Assembly: GCA_024103005.1 (NCBI GenBank)
Contig: JAGFJA010000076.1
Coordinates: 1-64,000, forward strand
Source: Saprospiraceae bacterium
GTDB lineage: Bacteria > Bacteroidota > Bacteroidia > Chitinophagales > Saprospiraceae
Direction: 5' to 3'
Length of the DNA: 64,000 nucleotides
A program made the position numbers and the translations under genes. A model generated the notes under the pieces. It did not search any database. It saw nothing but the letters and a program-made list of their open reading frames with translations, and was not told the origin of the DNA. Below, in pieces: positions 42,856 through 52,101 of this stretch. How positions within the stretch are numbered: position 1 is the first letter of the stretch; each line of letters begins with the position of its first letter.

Positions 42856-44502
42856 ATGAGTATTTTTATAAAGAAGTCCATTTCCGGATTATTACAGGAA
42901 GCAGACGAAACCGGAAATCATACCCTGAAACGCACCCTTGACGCCAAGGCATTGATTGCATTGGGAATAGGGGCCATCATCGGAGCGGGATTGTTTTCCA
43001 TAACCGGATTGGCTGCTGCAAACAATGCGGGACCGGCCATAACCATTTCCTTTGTAGTAGCGGCATTAGGTTGTGCTTTTGCCGGGTTGTGTTATGCTGA
43101 ATTTGCATCCATGATTCCGGTAGCCGGAAGTGCCTACACATACAGTTACGCTACTATGGGCGAATTTATAGCCTGGATCATCGGCTGGGACCTGGTGCTC
43201 GAATATGCGGTGGGAGCGGCTACTGTAGCCATTAGTTGGAGTCGTTATTTTGTCAAGTTCTTTGAAGGATTTGGAATACATCTTGGACCGGAATGGACGG
43301 CCGGTCCCTGGGAAGGTGGTCTTATAAATCTACCTGCTGTCTCCATTGTCCTTTTGATGAGTCTATTGCTCATCAGAGGAACAAAAGAATCCGCCTTAGT
43401 CAATGATATCATTGTCCTTCTGAAAGTATCCGTAGTGCTCATCTTTATCTTCCTTGGCTGGAAATATATCAATGAAGCGAATTATGTACCATTTATCCCG
43501 GAAAATACAGGCAAATTCGGAGAATTCGGTTTTAGCGGAGTTATACGGGCAGCTGCCATAGTATTTTTTGCATATATTGGGTTTGATGCCGTTAGTACAG
43601 CGGCACAGGAAGCAAAAAATCCGAAGAAAGACATGCCAATAGGCATTCTTGGATCTCTGGTGATTTGTACAGTGCTTTATATTCTCTTTGCATTTGTCAT
43701 GACAGGTGTAGCCAATTACAAGAGTTTTGCAGGTCAGGACGGAATTGCTCCGGTCGCCCATGCCATCAGCTTGATGGGCTCGCCTGATAGCCAGGGTGTG
43801 ATACATCCTGATTACCCATGGCTCAACAGGGCAATTGTGGTAGCTATCTTGGGCGGTTATTCTTCCGTCATCATGGTGATGCTCATGGGGCAATCCAGAG
43901 TATTTTACAGCATGAGTAAGGATGGATTGATTCCAAAGGTATTTTCTACCATCCATCCAATCTTTCAGACACCGTTTAAAAACAATATCATCTTTATGGT
44001 ATTTGTGAGCTTATTTGCAGCTTTTGTTCCGGCAAGTATTGTGGGTGAAATGACAAGCATAGGCACGCTTTTTGCCTTCATCTTAGTCTGCGCAGGCATC
44101 TGGGTAATGAGGGTCAAGATGCCGGAAATACCCCGTGCATTCAAAACACCTTTAGTTCCCTTAGTGCCTATCCTCGGTATTATTACCTGTCTGTTTATGA
44201 TGGTGTTTTTGCCGGTAGATACCTGGATCAGACTCATCGTATGGATGCTCATCGGAATGGATATTTACCTGGGCTATGGAATACGCCACAGTGCCTTAAA
44301 TAATGAATCCGGTCAACGTTCCGGGCGCAGGGTAGTTTTATATACAGGATTGGCGTTGTCCGCTCTCCTGATAATTACAGGTTTCCTCCATCAGAATGTG
44401 GTTGGCTGGGACAGTAGTAGAACTCTTTTCTGGGTAGCAATAGTTTTTTCAATTGTGCACTTCATATTTTACATTTCAAGACTATTCAAAGAAAGATCAT
44501 AA
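42856..44502 (+). CDS. Amino acid permease, APC family (cationic transporter-like)
   Basis: A 548-residue inner-membrane transporter with about twelve to fourteen hydrophobic segments. The APC signature IGAIIGAGLFSITGLAAA lies in the first segment (about 37-54), followed by AGLCYAEFASMIPVAGSAYT, AYIGFDAVSTAAQEAKNPKK (about 239-258) and RVFYSMSKDGLIP, as in the CAT/YfnA branch. It probably takes up cationic or neutral amino acids with a cation gradient. A terminator hairpin follows. Confidence 0.88.
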   Translation: MSIFIKKSISGLLQEADETGNHTLKRTLDAKALIALGIGAIIGAGLFSITGLAAANNAGPAITISFVVAALGCAFAGLCYAEFASMIPVAGSAYTYSYATMGEFIAWIIGWDLVLEYAVGAATVAISWSRYFVKFFEGFGIHLGPEWTAGPWEGGLINLPAVSIVLLMSLLLIRGTKESALVNDIIVLLKVSVVLIFIFLGWKYINEANYVPFIPENTGKFGEFGFSGVIRAAAIVFFAYIGFDAVSTAAQEAKNPKKDMPIGILGSLVICTVLYILFAFVMTGVANYKSFAGQDGIAPVAHAISLMGSPDSQGVIHPDYPWLNRAIVVAILGGYSSVIMVMLMGQSRVFYSMSKDGLIPKVFSTIHPIFQTPFKNNIIFMVFVSLFAAFVPASIVGEMTSIGTLFAFILVCAGIWVMRVKMPEIPRAFKTPLVPLVPILGIITCLFMMVFLPVDTWIRLIVWMLIGMDIYLGYGIRHSALNNESGQRSGRRVVLYTGLALSALLIITGFLHQNVVGWDSSRTLFWVAIVFSIVHFIFYISRLFKERS

Positions 44503-44520
44503 ACAATCCGAATTATTATC

Positions 44521-44558
44521 AAAAGACCGGTATGTTAATCATATCGGTCTTTTTTTTG
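44521..44558 (+). terminator. Rho-independent terminator after the permease
   Basis: AAGACCGGTATG, a 6-nt loop region and CATATCGGTCTT form a 12-bp stem (one G-T pair), followed by eight T residues. It begins 18 nt after the permease stop. Confidence 0.85.
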
Positions 44559-44765
44559 TTATTTCATTAAATGCCCTGGTTTCATTTGCAGAAAATCAGA
44601 AAAATAAGCCAACCAACAAAAAAAGCCGCTAACGGGTGATAATCCACCTCCTGCTTCAGGCCAACCTTCTATTTTGGTATCAAATTTTTAATCTCAAAAT
44701 TTATATTTACTTTTACAAATTATCTGCATGTAGCCGTTATAATGGAGCGGTGAATTTGATGATTT

Positions 44766-46523
44766 ATGTCAAAAAATATTGATTTAGCACTTCTTTTTAG
44801 GGTCGTCAGGTTGTCTTTTGCATATAAAAAGACTTTTATTATTGCCCTGACTCTCGCCCTGCTTCTGGCTCCTACAAGTGCCCTGCGTCCTTATTTGATA
44901 AATATAGGTGTCGATAAGTACATTATGGACCACAACATGTCTGGTTTATTGGTCTTGTGCAGTATCATCATTCTGGTTGTAATCGTGGAGACCATCTTCG
45001 GATATTTTTTCAGGTATCTGACAGATGTCCTTGGCCTCAATGTCACCCGAGATCTCCGTATTGACATCTTTAATAAAATCATAGGGCAGCGAGTTCGGCA
45101 ATTTGACAAAACGCCCACCGGGATCTACATCACCCGAATTATTAATGACATTGAAAGTATAAAGACCATTTTTTCTGAAGGTCTGCTTACCATTGTTGCT
45201 GACTTCATCACGATTATCGCCATCCTGACCATGATGCTGATTACCAGCTGGCAATTGACTTTAGCGTGTCTGGTCATAATGCCTCTCATGATCATAGCAA
45301 CCATTATTTTTAATAAAAAGGTTTTAGTTTCCTTCCAGGCAGTCCGTACTCAACTCGCCAATATGAATGCCTTCCTGCAGGAACACCTTTCAGGTATTCA
45401 TATTATTCAGATTTTTAATGCACAAAACAGGGAGAGGCTTAAATTTAAACAGATTAATCGGAAATATACCGGAGCCAACCTTGACTCTGTACTCTATTAT
45501 GCCATCTTTTTCCCTGTAGTCGATATCATTTCTGCTGCAGCCTTAGGTATCATAGTATGGTGGGGAGCTCATGGTATCATGGCAGACACAATTACCATGG
45601 GAGCCATGGTTTCTTTTCCGATTTATCTCAACACTCTTTTTCGCCCAATCCGTATGATTGCCGATAAGTTTAACAGCATGCAACAGGGATTGGTAGCATC
45701 TGAGAGGATTTTTGCCCTAATGGATGATTCTTCTGTTACGGAAGATTCAGGTACGCTTTCTCTCAAAGAAATAGAAGGGCATATCGTGTTTGATAAAGTT
45801 AGCTTTGAATATGTTGCGGATAATCCTATTTTGAAAAATATCTCCTTTGAAGTAAATGCCGGCCAGACCCTCGCTATTGTGGGCAGTACGGGGAGTGGCA
45901 AATCGACCATCATCAACCTCTTGATGAAATTTTATGATTATCAGCAAGGTTCTATCCGTATAGACAATCATGAATTAAAAGATATTACAAAGCTGAGTTT
46001 GCGGTCACACATCAGCCTCGTTTTACAGGATGTTTTTCTCTTTTCAGGAACCATCAGAGACAATATAACCCTTAGAAATCCTCAGATACAGGATGATGCT
46101 ATTCTGCATGCAAGTAAGCTGCTCGACGCACATCGCTTTATCATGGCTCTGCCTGATGGTTACGATTTTGTGGTATCCGAACGGGGACACAATCTGAGTT
46201 CCGGTCAGCGGCAACTTATCTCTCTGGTAAGAGCATTGGTCTATAACCCTTCCATCCTCATCCTGGATGAGGCCACGGCAAGTATCGACACCGAAACGGA
46301 AGCAATAGTCCAGTTTGCAATAGATAAGCTGCTGGAAGGCAGGACGGCAATAATCATCGCTCACCGACTATCTACCATCAGAAATGCCGACAAGATTATC
46401 GTCCTCGAACAAGGTCAGATACTCGAACAGGGAAGCCATACCGAATTACTTGCCAATCCGGATAGCCGATACAGTGAGCTTTATCATATTCAATTTGAAA
46501 AAAACACAACTCAAAAGGTATGA
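44766..46523 (+). CDS. ABC transporter, fused permease and ATPase (exporter type)
   Basis: A 585-residue half-transporter: six-helix membrane domain (about 20-310), then a nucleotide-binding domain. Walker A is GSTGSGKST (about 372-380), the signature is NLSSGQRQL (about 475-483), Walker B is ILILDEATASID (about 496-507) and the switch His is in AHRLS. This MsbA/LmrA/MdlB-like type exports lipids, drugs or peptides; the substrate is unknown. It overlaps by 4 nt with a predicted outer-membrane protein gene, so the two may be co-translated. Confidence 0.9.
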   Translation: MSKNIDLALLFRVVRLSFAYKKTFIIALTLALLLAPTSALRPYLINIGVDKYIMDHNMSGLLVLCSIIILVVIVETIFGYFFRYLTDVLGLNVTRDLRIDIFNKIIGQRVRQFDKTPTGIYITRIINDIESIKTIFSEGLLTIVADFITIIAILTMMLITSWQLTLACLVIMPLMIIATIIFNKKVLVSFQAVRTQLANMNAFLQEHLSGIHIIQIFNAQNRERLKFKQINRKYTGANLDSVLYYAIFFPVVDIISAAALGIIVWWGAHGIMADTITMGAMVSFPIYLNTLFRPIRMIADKFNSMQQGLVASERIFALMDDSSVTEDSGTLSLKEIEGHIVFDKVSFEYVADNPILKNISFEVNAGQTLAIVGSTGSGKSTIINLLMKFYDYQQGSIRIDNHELKDITKLSLRSHISLVLQDVFLFSGTIRDNITLRNPQIQDDAILHASKLLDAHRFIMALPDGYDFVVSERGHNLSSGQRQLISLVRALVYNPSILILDEATASIDTETEAIVQFAIDKLLEGRTAIIIAHRLSTIRNADKIIVLEQGQILEQGSHTELLANPDSRYSELYHIQFEKNTTQKV

Positions 46524-47605
46524 TTAAATTTAACTCCCTACTCTTTTGGTTACCTTTATTCTTCATCCCCTATAGTATTGGCGCTCAGGTCAACCCTTTT
46601 TATTCTATAGAAAAAGCGGATTCCTTATGTAAAGAAGGTTTTTCATTGCATGGCACTTCCTTGATTTATTTTAAAAACAATGAATATGCCAAGGCTGAAT
46701 ACCCCGGTTTTACTGCTCTTGGAGCCAATAATCAGTTGAACTTTACATTCCGAAAGGACGACCATTTCTTTCATGCAGGAATGATGTACTCATTTGTTTT
46801 TGGTCAACCGATGCGACATCGGGTTTTACCAGTTTTGTCTTACAGGTTCCACCCTACTGATAACTTCAGCATCATTATGGGATCTCTTGAAAACATGTCA
46901 AACCATCAGTTGATTCAGGAACTTCAAGGACTGGATTATTACCTTAAGAACCCATTGGAATACGGACTCCAGTTCAGGTTTAGTCCCCGTTGGATGGATG
47001 CCGATGTTTGGATTAATTGGCGGAATAACATAGCAGTAGGTGACTCTGCACAGGAACAATTTACACAAGGCAGCAGGTTTATTTTCCATTTGTTAAGAAA
47101 GAACAATTTGAGCCTTGATGCAAATGGCACACTTTTATTTTACCATCATGGTGGTCAGATAGATGTTTCTCAGGCACATGTTGTTACTCAAATCAACTAT
47201 AATTTAGGCGTATCCTTGTCGCATTCAATTGACTCACGACTATATAAATTATCTTACAATTATCTAAGATTCAACAACGATGAAAACTTCACCGACATAC
47301 CCTGGAAAACCGGTAACGGGCACTCTCTTACTTTTGAAACAACAGGGAAAAAGCTTGACTTCGGATTGGGTTATCGGAAATTTAATCGGTTTTATGCGCC
47401 TTTCGGAGATCAGGTTTTCGGAATTTACAATGCCTTCACCGGACAGTTATTTGGTGAAAATAAAGAAATAATCAGTCTTTCAGGAAGGTTTAAATTAGCC
47501 GCACATCAAAACTTCAAATTAATGTTATCATCAGAAGCCTATTACAATCTGACTGCCAGGCGGCTGGATTATAATTATAGTTTGACCGGCAAATTTGAAT
47601 TATAA
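46520..47605 (+). CDS. Predicted outer-membrane beta-barrel protein
   Basis: A 361-residue protein with a signal peptide (about 1-22, ending GAQ) and a body of alternating-residue, aromatic-rich strands separated by turns, ending in a C-terminal YSLTGKFEL strand with a hydrophobic last residue, all typical of outer-membrane barrels. No named family is recognised. The start ATG overlaps the ABC transporter stop (ATGA). A role as an outer-membrane partner of that exporter is a guess based on the overlap only. Confidence 0.65.
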   Translation: MIKFNSLLFWLPLFFIPYSIGAQVNPFYSIEKADSLCKEGFSLHGTSLIYFKNNEYAKAEYPGFTALGANNQLNFTFRKDDHFFHAGMMYSFVFGQPMRHRVLPVLSYRFHPTDNFSIIMGSLENMSNHQLIQELQGLDYYLKNPLEYGLQFRFSPRWMDADVWINWRNNIAVGDSAQEQFTQGSRFIFHLLRKNNLSLDANGTLLFYHHGGQIDVSQAHVVTQINYNLGVSLSHSIDSRLYKLSYNYLRFNNDENFTDIPWKTGNGHSLTFETTGKKLDFGLGYRKFNRFYAPFGDQVFGIYNAFTGQLFGENKEIISLSGRFKLAAHQNFKLMLSSEAYYNLTARRLDYNYSLTGKFEL

Positions 47606-47641
47606 AGCCATTCCTGTCTTTATCTAAAAATTAATCGGAAA

Positions 47642-48094
47642 TTATAAATTTTCCTTTGTTACTGAGGGCTGCGGAGTGGTGGACGGAGAGGCAGGCGGTG
47701 CCTGATAAGAAGGCAATTCTTGTATTTCCTGAACACCTGTTACTATATATTTCGTATCACCTATCCATAGCAGTTTAAAATATTTTTCCTTGTAATGCAG
47801 CACTACTCTATTGCCTTTGAGATTGGCATCCTGAATCGCCTGAGCTACCTTATCACTTTCTACTGTGAAGGTCCACATCGTATTTTCAGTGGGGCCTTTG
47901 GTGGGTCTGCTTCCTTGATAGATACTTCTATCCAGGCTACCCTCCCATGTTTTAAAAATAACACCTTTCTTCTCAAGTTTGATGATGTGGCCGGATTGCT
48001 CACCCGTACTGTAATTGGTAAAGGAAAACAACAGCAGGAAGCCGATACTCAGACCTGCCATATATAGTAATAATCTTCTGAAAAAATTCTTCAT
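47642..48094 (-). CDS. Conserved membrane-anchored protein of unknown function
   Basis: A 150-residue protein with one N-terminal membrane segment (about 8-27, LLLYMAGLSIGFLLLFSF) and a small soluble domain with the phrases KKGVIFKTWEGSLD (about 42-55), MWTFTVESDKVAQAI and VVLHYKEKYFKLLWIGDTKY. The same pattern occurs in Bacteroidota proteins sometimes mislabelled 6-phosphogluconate dehydrogenase; no such enzyme motif is present here. The tail is proline-rich. It converges with the barrel gene, leaving a 36-nt gap. Confidence 0.6.
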   Translation of the reverse strand: MKNFFRRLLLYMAGLSIGFLLLFSFTNYSTGEQSGHIIKLEKKGVIFKTWEGSLDRSIYQGSRPTKGPTENTMWTFTVESDKVAQAIQDANLKGNRVVLHYKEKYFKLLWIGDTKYIVTGVQEIQELPSYQAPPASPSTTPQPSVTKENL

Positions 48095-48171
48095 TTCTCC
48101 TTTGTATTTCTTTTGTAAACAAAGATAGGACGGAAAAAATTCAACAGATATCTCTTTTCAAAGTTAATTTT

Positions 48172-49167
48172 TCAGAAATACAGCCAATGAGCCTTGAATT
48201 TTCCCTGACTATTGAATTCCAAGGCAGGAGCAGGGATTTTAAAGATATTCACCACCCTCAATACTGTCTTCCAAAAAGGCGACTTACAGGGGATTTTTCT
48301 CAGATCCAAATCTAAGGACAATAAAAACTGACGATATCTCGGATACTGAGCCGGATCCAGTTGGAATGATGCTCCGTTAAAGCTCCAGGTATTTACATAT
48401 CCGCCAAATAGATTTTCTCCACTATATCCAAGTGCTATATTAAGGTAGGCCGGCCACCGACTCTCTTTACCTGCAAATGCCGATGGATTAAAACTTAGCC
48501 AATAGGTCTGCGCATTGTAGTCTTTTAAAAGTTTGCCGGGCAGATGATTACTATATAAGTCTTTAGCCCTGCGTGCGAGATTATCAGTAGCTGAGCCATC
48601 CACTGAAAGCAATGGCATAGCGGAATAACTTCTGAAGTCAGAGGAAACTTTAAGCAAAATCCGCTGCTGATGCCAGATTCCCTGCTGTAAACCAAATAAT
48701 GAATACCCTGCAAAATTACAGACTATATCGCCCCATGAAAAACCCCATTTTGTAGAGAATCCATCGAAAATTTCAATACTTGTCTGTGCCAATAATCCTG
48801 CCCCCAATCCCAGCCATATAGCTTTAGATTCTCTGACACCGGCCCATCTGTACATCTCGTACACCATGGAACTTTCATTATACCCACTGTACACATGACC
48901 TACCTTATCCATCTGCAGCCACTCACCATCATCATTAAAAAAATGAAATTTTGATGATAAGTTGTTTTTATACCAGGCCTGCCCTAGCAGATACATTCCA
49001 CCTCCATAGCCGGCCAATCCGGCTGCAGTAATTCCCACTACCCTTCTTTGATTTAAAGTATCAGATGAGCGAAATACCTGAGCATCCAGTGTTGAACTTA
49101 ACAATAGTGCAAAAAACAAAAGAAGCCAAGGCCTCGTCCCGTAAAAATATTTATTTACAGTTACCAC
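48172..49167 (-). CDS. DUF2279 family envelope protein
   Basis: A 331-residue protein with a signal peptide (about 1-30, ending DAQ). The DUF2279 signature is the segment FNDDGEWLQMDKVGHVYSGY (about 77-96), with a helical hydrophobic middle (SKAIWLGLGAGLLAQTSIEIFDGF) and WGFSWGDIVCNFAGYSLF. These proteins are widespread in Bacteroidota and have no known function. The start is GTG at 49167, overlapping the stop of the upstream gene by 7 nt, so the pair forms an operon. Confidence 0.7.
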   Translation of the reverse strand: MVTVNKYFYGTRPWLLLFFALLLSSTLDAQVFRSSDTLNQRRVVGITAAGLAGYGGGMYLLGQAWYKNNLSSKFHFFNDDGEWLQMDKVGHVYSGYNESSMVYEMYRWAGVRESKAIWLGLGAGLLAQTSIEIFDGFSTKWGFSWGDIVCNFAGYSLFGLQQGIWHQQRILLKVSSDFRSYSAMPLLSVDGSATDNLARRAKDLYSNHLPGKLLKDYNAQTYWLSFNPSAFAGKESRWPAYLNIALGYSGENLFGGYVNTWSFNGASFQLDPAQYPRYRQFLLSLDLDLRKIPCKSPFWKTVLRVVNIFKIPAPALEFNSQGKFKAHWLYF

Positions 49168-49853
49168 TTATTATGCAAAATAATGGATACTCCCACACTC
49201 GTCAATTTATATACAGGCGGGTTCTTTAAATCACTTTTGCCTTCCGGATCCATCACCGAATAGACTTGCTGAACATCCAGCGGTTTCATGGGAATATTTG
49301 CAAAAAAGCGCAAAGTAGATGTGATTCTGTCCACATCAGCACCGAAATCTATTTCTACAAAAGGCTTAAAGGAAACTGATTTCCCGGATGCCAGATGCGA
49401 CCTTTGACTATTATCAGTCCGATAATCCTTGATAGAGTACCAATTGTATAGAGCTGTCACGCCTAAGTTGACCGGATCGCCTAAGGCAAAACTCAAAGAC
49501 GGCCCACAGGCATGCACTGAAAAGTTGAGGATATAATTGTATTCAGCATGAGATGCATTTAAAAGCTTCTTTGCACTGAGTGAAGAAAAAGTGCCGTTGT
49601 ATTCGACGCTCCAGTTGACGGGATTGTTGATCGACCCAAACGCCACATGTAACCCGTTAAGATAATGCATCCGCTTCATGGACTTTGCTCCGTCCGCCAG
49701 ATAGCTATTGTAAGAGCGAATGATTTTACTTAAAGGATTGTTGATAATGGTTGACCCGGTATAGCCTACATCTATTGAAAACTGGGCATTTGCCGAGCCA
49801 AAATTAAACAGCAAACAAAAACATATTACCGGTAAAATTTTCAGTACATTCAT
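49161..49853 (-). CDS. Exported protein, probable outer-membrane barrel
   Basis: About 230 residues from ATG 49853: a signal peptide (KILPVICFCLLFNFGSANA) is followed by a body rich in alternating hydrophobic strands. The longer frame from 49886 would put eleven polar residues ahead of the signal peptide, so the inner start is better. No named family is recognised. It is translated with the DUF2279 gene through a 7-nt overlap, and is divergent from dprA 83 nt away. Confidence 0.6.
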   Translation of the reverse strand: MNVLKILPVICFCLLFNFGSANAQFSIDVGYTGSTIINNPLSKIIRSYNSYLADGAKSMKRMHYLNGLHVAFGSINNPVNWSVEYNGTFSSLSAKKLLNASHAEYNYILNFSVHACGPSLSFALGDPVNLGVTALYNWYSIKDYRTDNSQRSHLASGKSVSFKPFVEIDFGADVDRITSTLRFFANIPMKPLDVQQVYSVMDPEGKSDLKNPPVYKLTSVGVSIILHNKW

Positions 49854-49936
49854 TTTATAAAATAATATTTGATCTGATCTGGTCATTTATGCAAAATTAA
49901 GATTAAATTTGAGTTTTAATCACCAAAGTCACATTG

Positions 49937-51064
49937 ATGAATTCGGATACTCATTCCACCCCTGACGAAGAAGTTTTTTATGGACTGGCTCTCGGCTTAA
50001 TTCCCGGTATCGGACATATCTATGCCAAGACCTTACTTAGCTATAGCGGAAGCTTCAAAAATATTTTCTATTCCAAGCCAAATAAGCTGCTCAAGATTCC
50101 CGGCATGGGTAAAGAATTGGTTAGACGCATTATTCACTTTGCCGACTTTCAGAAGATAGAAGATGAGCTGAAATTTATGGAAAAGAATGGTGTCACCGCT
50201 ATATTTTACAATCATCCTGAGTTTCCGCGACGACTCTTACATTTCAATGACAGTCCTTTCCTTTTATTCAAGAAAGGGAATGCTGATCTCAATGCTGCCC
50301 GAACCATTGGAATTGTGGGTACTCGAACACCCAGCCAGCATGGCCTCAGGTGGACACAGGATTTTATTGAACAAGGTATTGATTCCGGGATGCAGATAAT
50401 CAGTGGGTTTGCCTATGGAATTGATATTGCTGCCCATAAAGCCTGCATAAAACATCATGTTTCCACTGTTGGTGTCTTGGCCGGTGGATTAAACAATATT
50501 TACCCTGCCATACACGGCAAATATATTAACGAACTTTCTGCAAATGGCGTCCTACTGACAGAGGAATTTTCATTTACGCTGCCTGACAAAAAAAGATTTC
50601 CGATGCGCAACAGAATCATTGCTGCTCTTTCGGACGGAGTGATTGTCGTCGAATCGGCCGAAAAAGGAGGAAGTATGATTACAGCTGAGTTGGCTTTCAA
50701 TTACAATCGGACTGTTATGGCTGTTCCCGGCAAGCCATCAGACCTGATATCCAGAGGGTGTAATTTATTGATTAAAACTCAGAAGGCTGCAATGGTAGAA
50801 AATTATTGGGATGTCGTGAAAGAGATGATTTGGGAAGTAAATGGGATTACCGATAAAAAAATCGCCCAGGCTGAACTCTTCCTCACCCTCTCGGATAAAG
50901 AACAAATGCTTATTGATTATATCATCAGACACGGTGAAGTATCGGTGGATGATGTGATAAAAGAACTGAAAATAAAGAATAGTGAGCTTGCGTCGATGAT
51001 ACTTTCGCTTACACTTGAAGATATTATTATCCAATTACCGGGTAATAGGCTGACCATGAGCTAA
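49937..51064 (+). CDS. dprA: DNA-processing protein DprA
   Basis: Loads RecA on incoming single-stranded DNA during natural transformation. The 375-residue protein has an N-terminal helix-hairpin-helix-like region (LIPGIGHIYAKTLL, IPGMGKELVRRI), the DprA Rossmann domain with IGIVGTRTPSQHG (about 125-137), ISGFAYGIDIAAHKA (about 154-168), GVLAGGLNNIYP, SDGVIVVESAEKGGSMITAE, and a C-terminal winged helix (about 300-375). The ATG at 49937 is preferred over TTG at 49934. No other competence genes are in the window. Confidence 0.92.
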   Translation: MNSDTHSTPDEEVFYGLALGLIPGIGHIYAKTLLSYSGSFKNIFYSKPNKLLKIPGMGKELVRRIIHFADFQKIEDELKFMEKNGVTAIFYNHPEFPRRLLHFNDSPFLLFKKGNADLNAARTIGIVGTRTPSQHGLRWTQDFIEQGIDSGMQIISGFAYGIDIAAHKACIKHHVSTVGVLAGGLNNIYPAIHGKYINELSANGVLLTEEFSFTLPDKKRFPMRNRIIAALSDGVIVVESAEKGGSMITAELAFNYNRTVMAVPGKPSDLISRGCNLLIKTQKAAMVENYWDVVKEMIWEVNGITDKKIAQAELFLTLSDKEQMLIDYIIRHGEVSVDDVIKELKIKNSELASMILSLTLEDIIIQLPGNRLTMS

Positions 51065-51218
51065 AATTGCCTATAGGACAAAAGGCAGGAATCATACATC
51101 AATATGTATAGGATACCCTTTGCTAAGGATACAACTTACACAGTTACAATTCAGTAAATTGAATTAATTACTAATGATAATTCCCTAATATAATTTCACG
51201 GAAAAATATTGTTTTTAA

Positions 51219-51740
51219 TTACTCGGGCAATTTTAACCCAAGTTTCGCAGCCACCAGTTTACTCACGTCATCAGATTCTGTCACATACAACATGCTTCCG
51301 CTACTTACGTCAAATATGAAAGAATATCCGTTTTCTTTACCTACTTCAATGATGACGGCATTGAGTTTTTTAATGACAGGTGCAAGTAAGGCCTGACGTC
51401 TTTGCGATATCATCACTTGTCCCATCTTCTGAAATTCATTGATTTTGGCCTGCTCCTCATTGAGCTCCTTTTCAGCTTCGGCTTGTTTAATTTTCGACAT
51501 AGTACCTTCATTTACAGCTTTTAAAGCTGCATCGTATTTATGCCTGAAGCGATTCATCATGGTATCCAAAACAACCCCAAGTGAGTCGTCTAAAACAGCT
51601 AAGGCTGTATCCGCTGCTTGTACTTCAGGCATTAGCTCCATCAGGTTACCGGAGTTCATGTGCCCGAACTTTTGCTGAGCATCTGCAGCATTAAACAAGA
51701 GTGAGGTGAAGATAGACAGAATTAATAATTTCTTAAACAT
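51219..51740 (-). CDS. OmpH/Skp-family periplasmic chaperone
   Basis: A 173-residue exported protein: signal peptide about 1-21 (ending DAQ), then the family's starting strand KFGHMNSGNLMELMPEV, a long charged coiled-coil arm (about 45-115, with EAEKELNEEQAKINEFQKMG) and a C-terminal strand region (GYSFIFDVSSGSMLYV). Skp-like trimers hold unfolded outer-membrane proteins in the periplasm. It stands alone here, 60 nt from tatA. Confidence 0.87.
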   Translation of the reverse strand: MFKKLLILSIFTSLLFNAADAQQKFGHMNSGNLMELMPEVQAADTALAVLDDSLGVVLDTMMNRFRHKYDAALKAVNEGTMSKIKQAEAEKELNEEQAKINEFQKMGQVMISQRRQALLAPVIKKLNAVIIEVGKENGYSFIFDVSSGSMLYVTESDDVSKLVAAKLGLKLPE

Positions 51741-51799
51741 ACATACATTTTAAAGCCACAAAGATGGCACAACAATAAATCAATAAGACAGAAATCCGG

Positions 51800-52012
51800 T
51801 TATTTATCAGAATTCTCTTTATCGGTTTCTTTCATCCCGGTTTTAATCTCTTCTTCGATATTGGCTCTTGCGGAGTTAAACTCTCTAATACCTTTACCTA
51901 AGCCACGCATTAGTTCAGGAATTTTTTTACCGCCAAAAAGAAGTAAAAGTGCAAAAAAGATCAGAATTCCTTCCGGCATTCCCAATCCTAAAATTAATAT
52001 TGCTGACGACAT
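51800..52012 (-). CDS. tatA: Twin-arginine translocase subunit TatA
   Basis: A 70-residue protein with one N-terminal membrane segment (about 5-25), the hinge and amphipathic helix [20 protein letters not shown] (about 24-43), in which FGxKKIPEL is the TatA/E signature, and a charged tail. It forms the protein-conducting pore for folded, RR-signal proteins. tatC is not in the window. Confidence 0.9.
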   Translation of the reverse strand: MSSAILILGLGMPEGILIFFALLLLFGGKKIPELMRGLGKGIREFNSARANIEEEIKTGMKETDKENSDK

Positions 52013-52101
52013 AATTTAATATTTATTTTTTTGAATCAAAATCGACTAATAGCCTCTATCTATTTAACGCTGATTCTTCCAAAATGATTAATCGGTATTT
52101 A

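Noticed and set aside
43396..43956. Minus-strand open frame of 186 codons inside the permease gene
   Set aside because: Antisense to conserved transporter coding sequence and Cys/His-rich in a random manner; a shadow frame.
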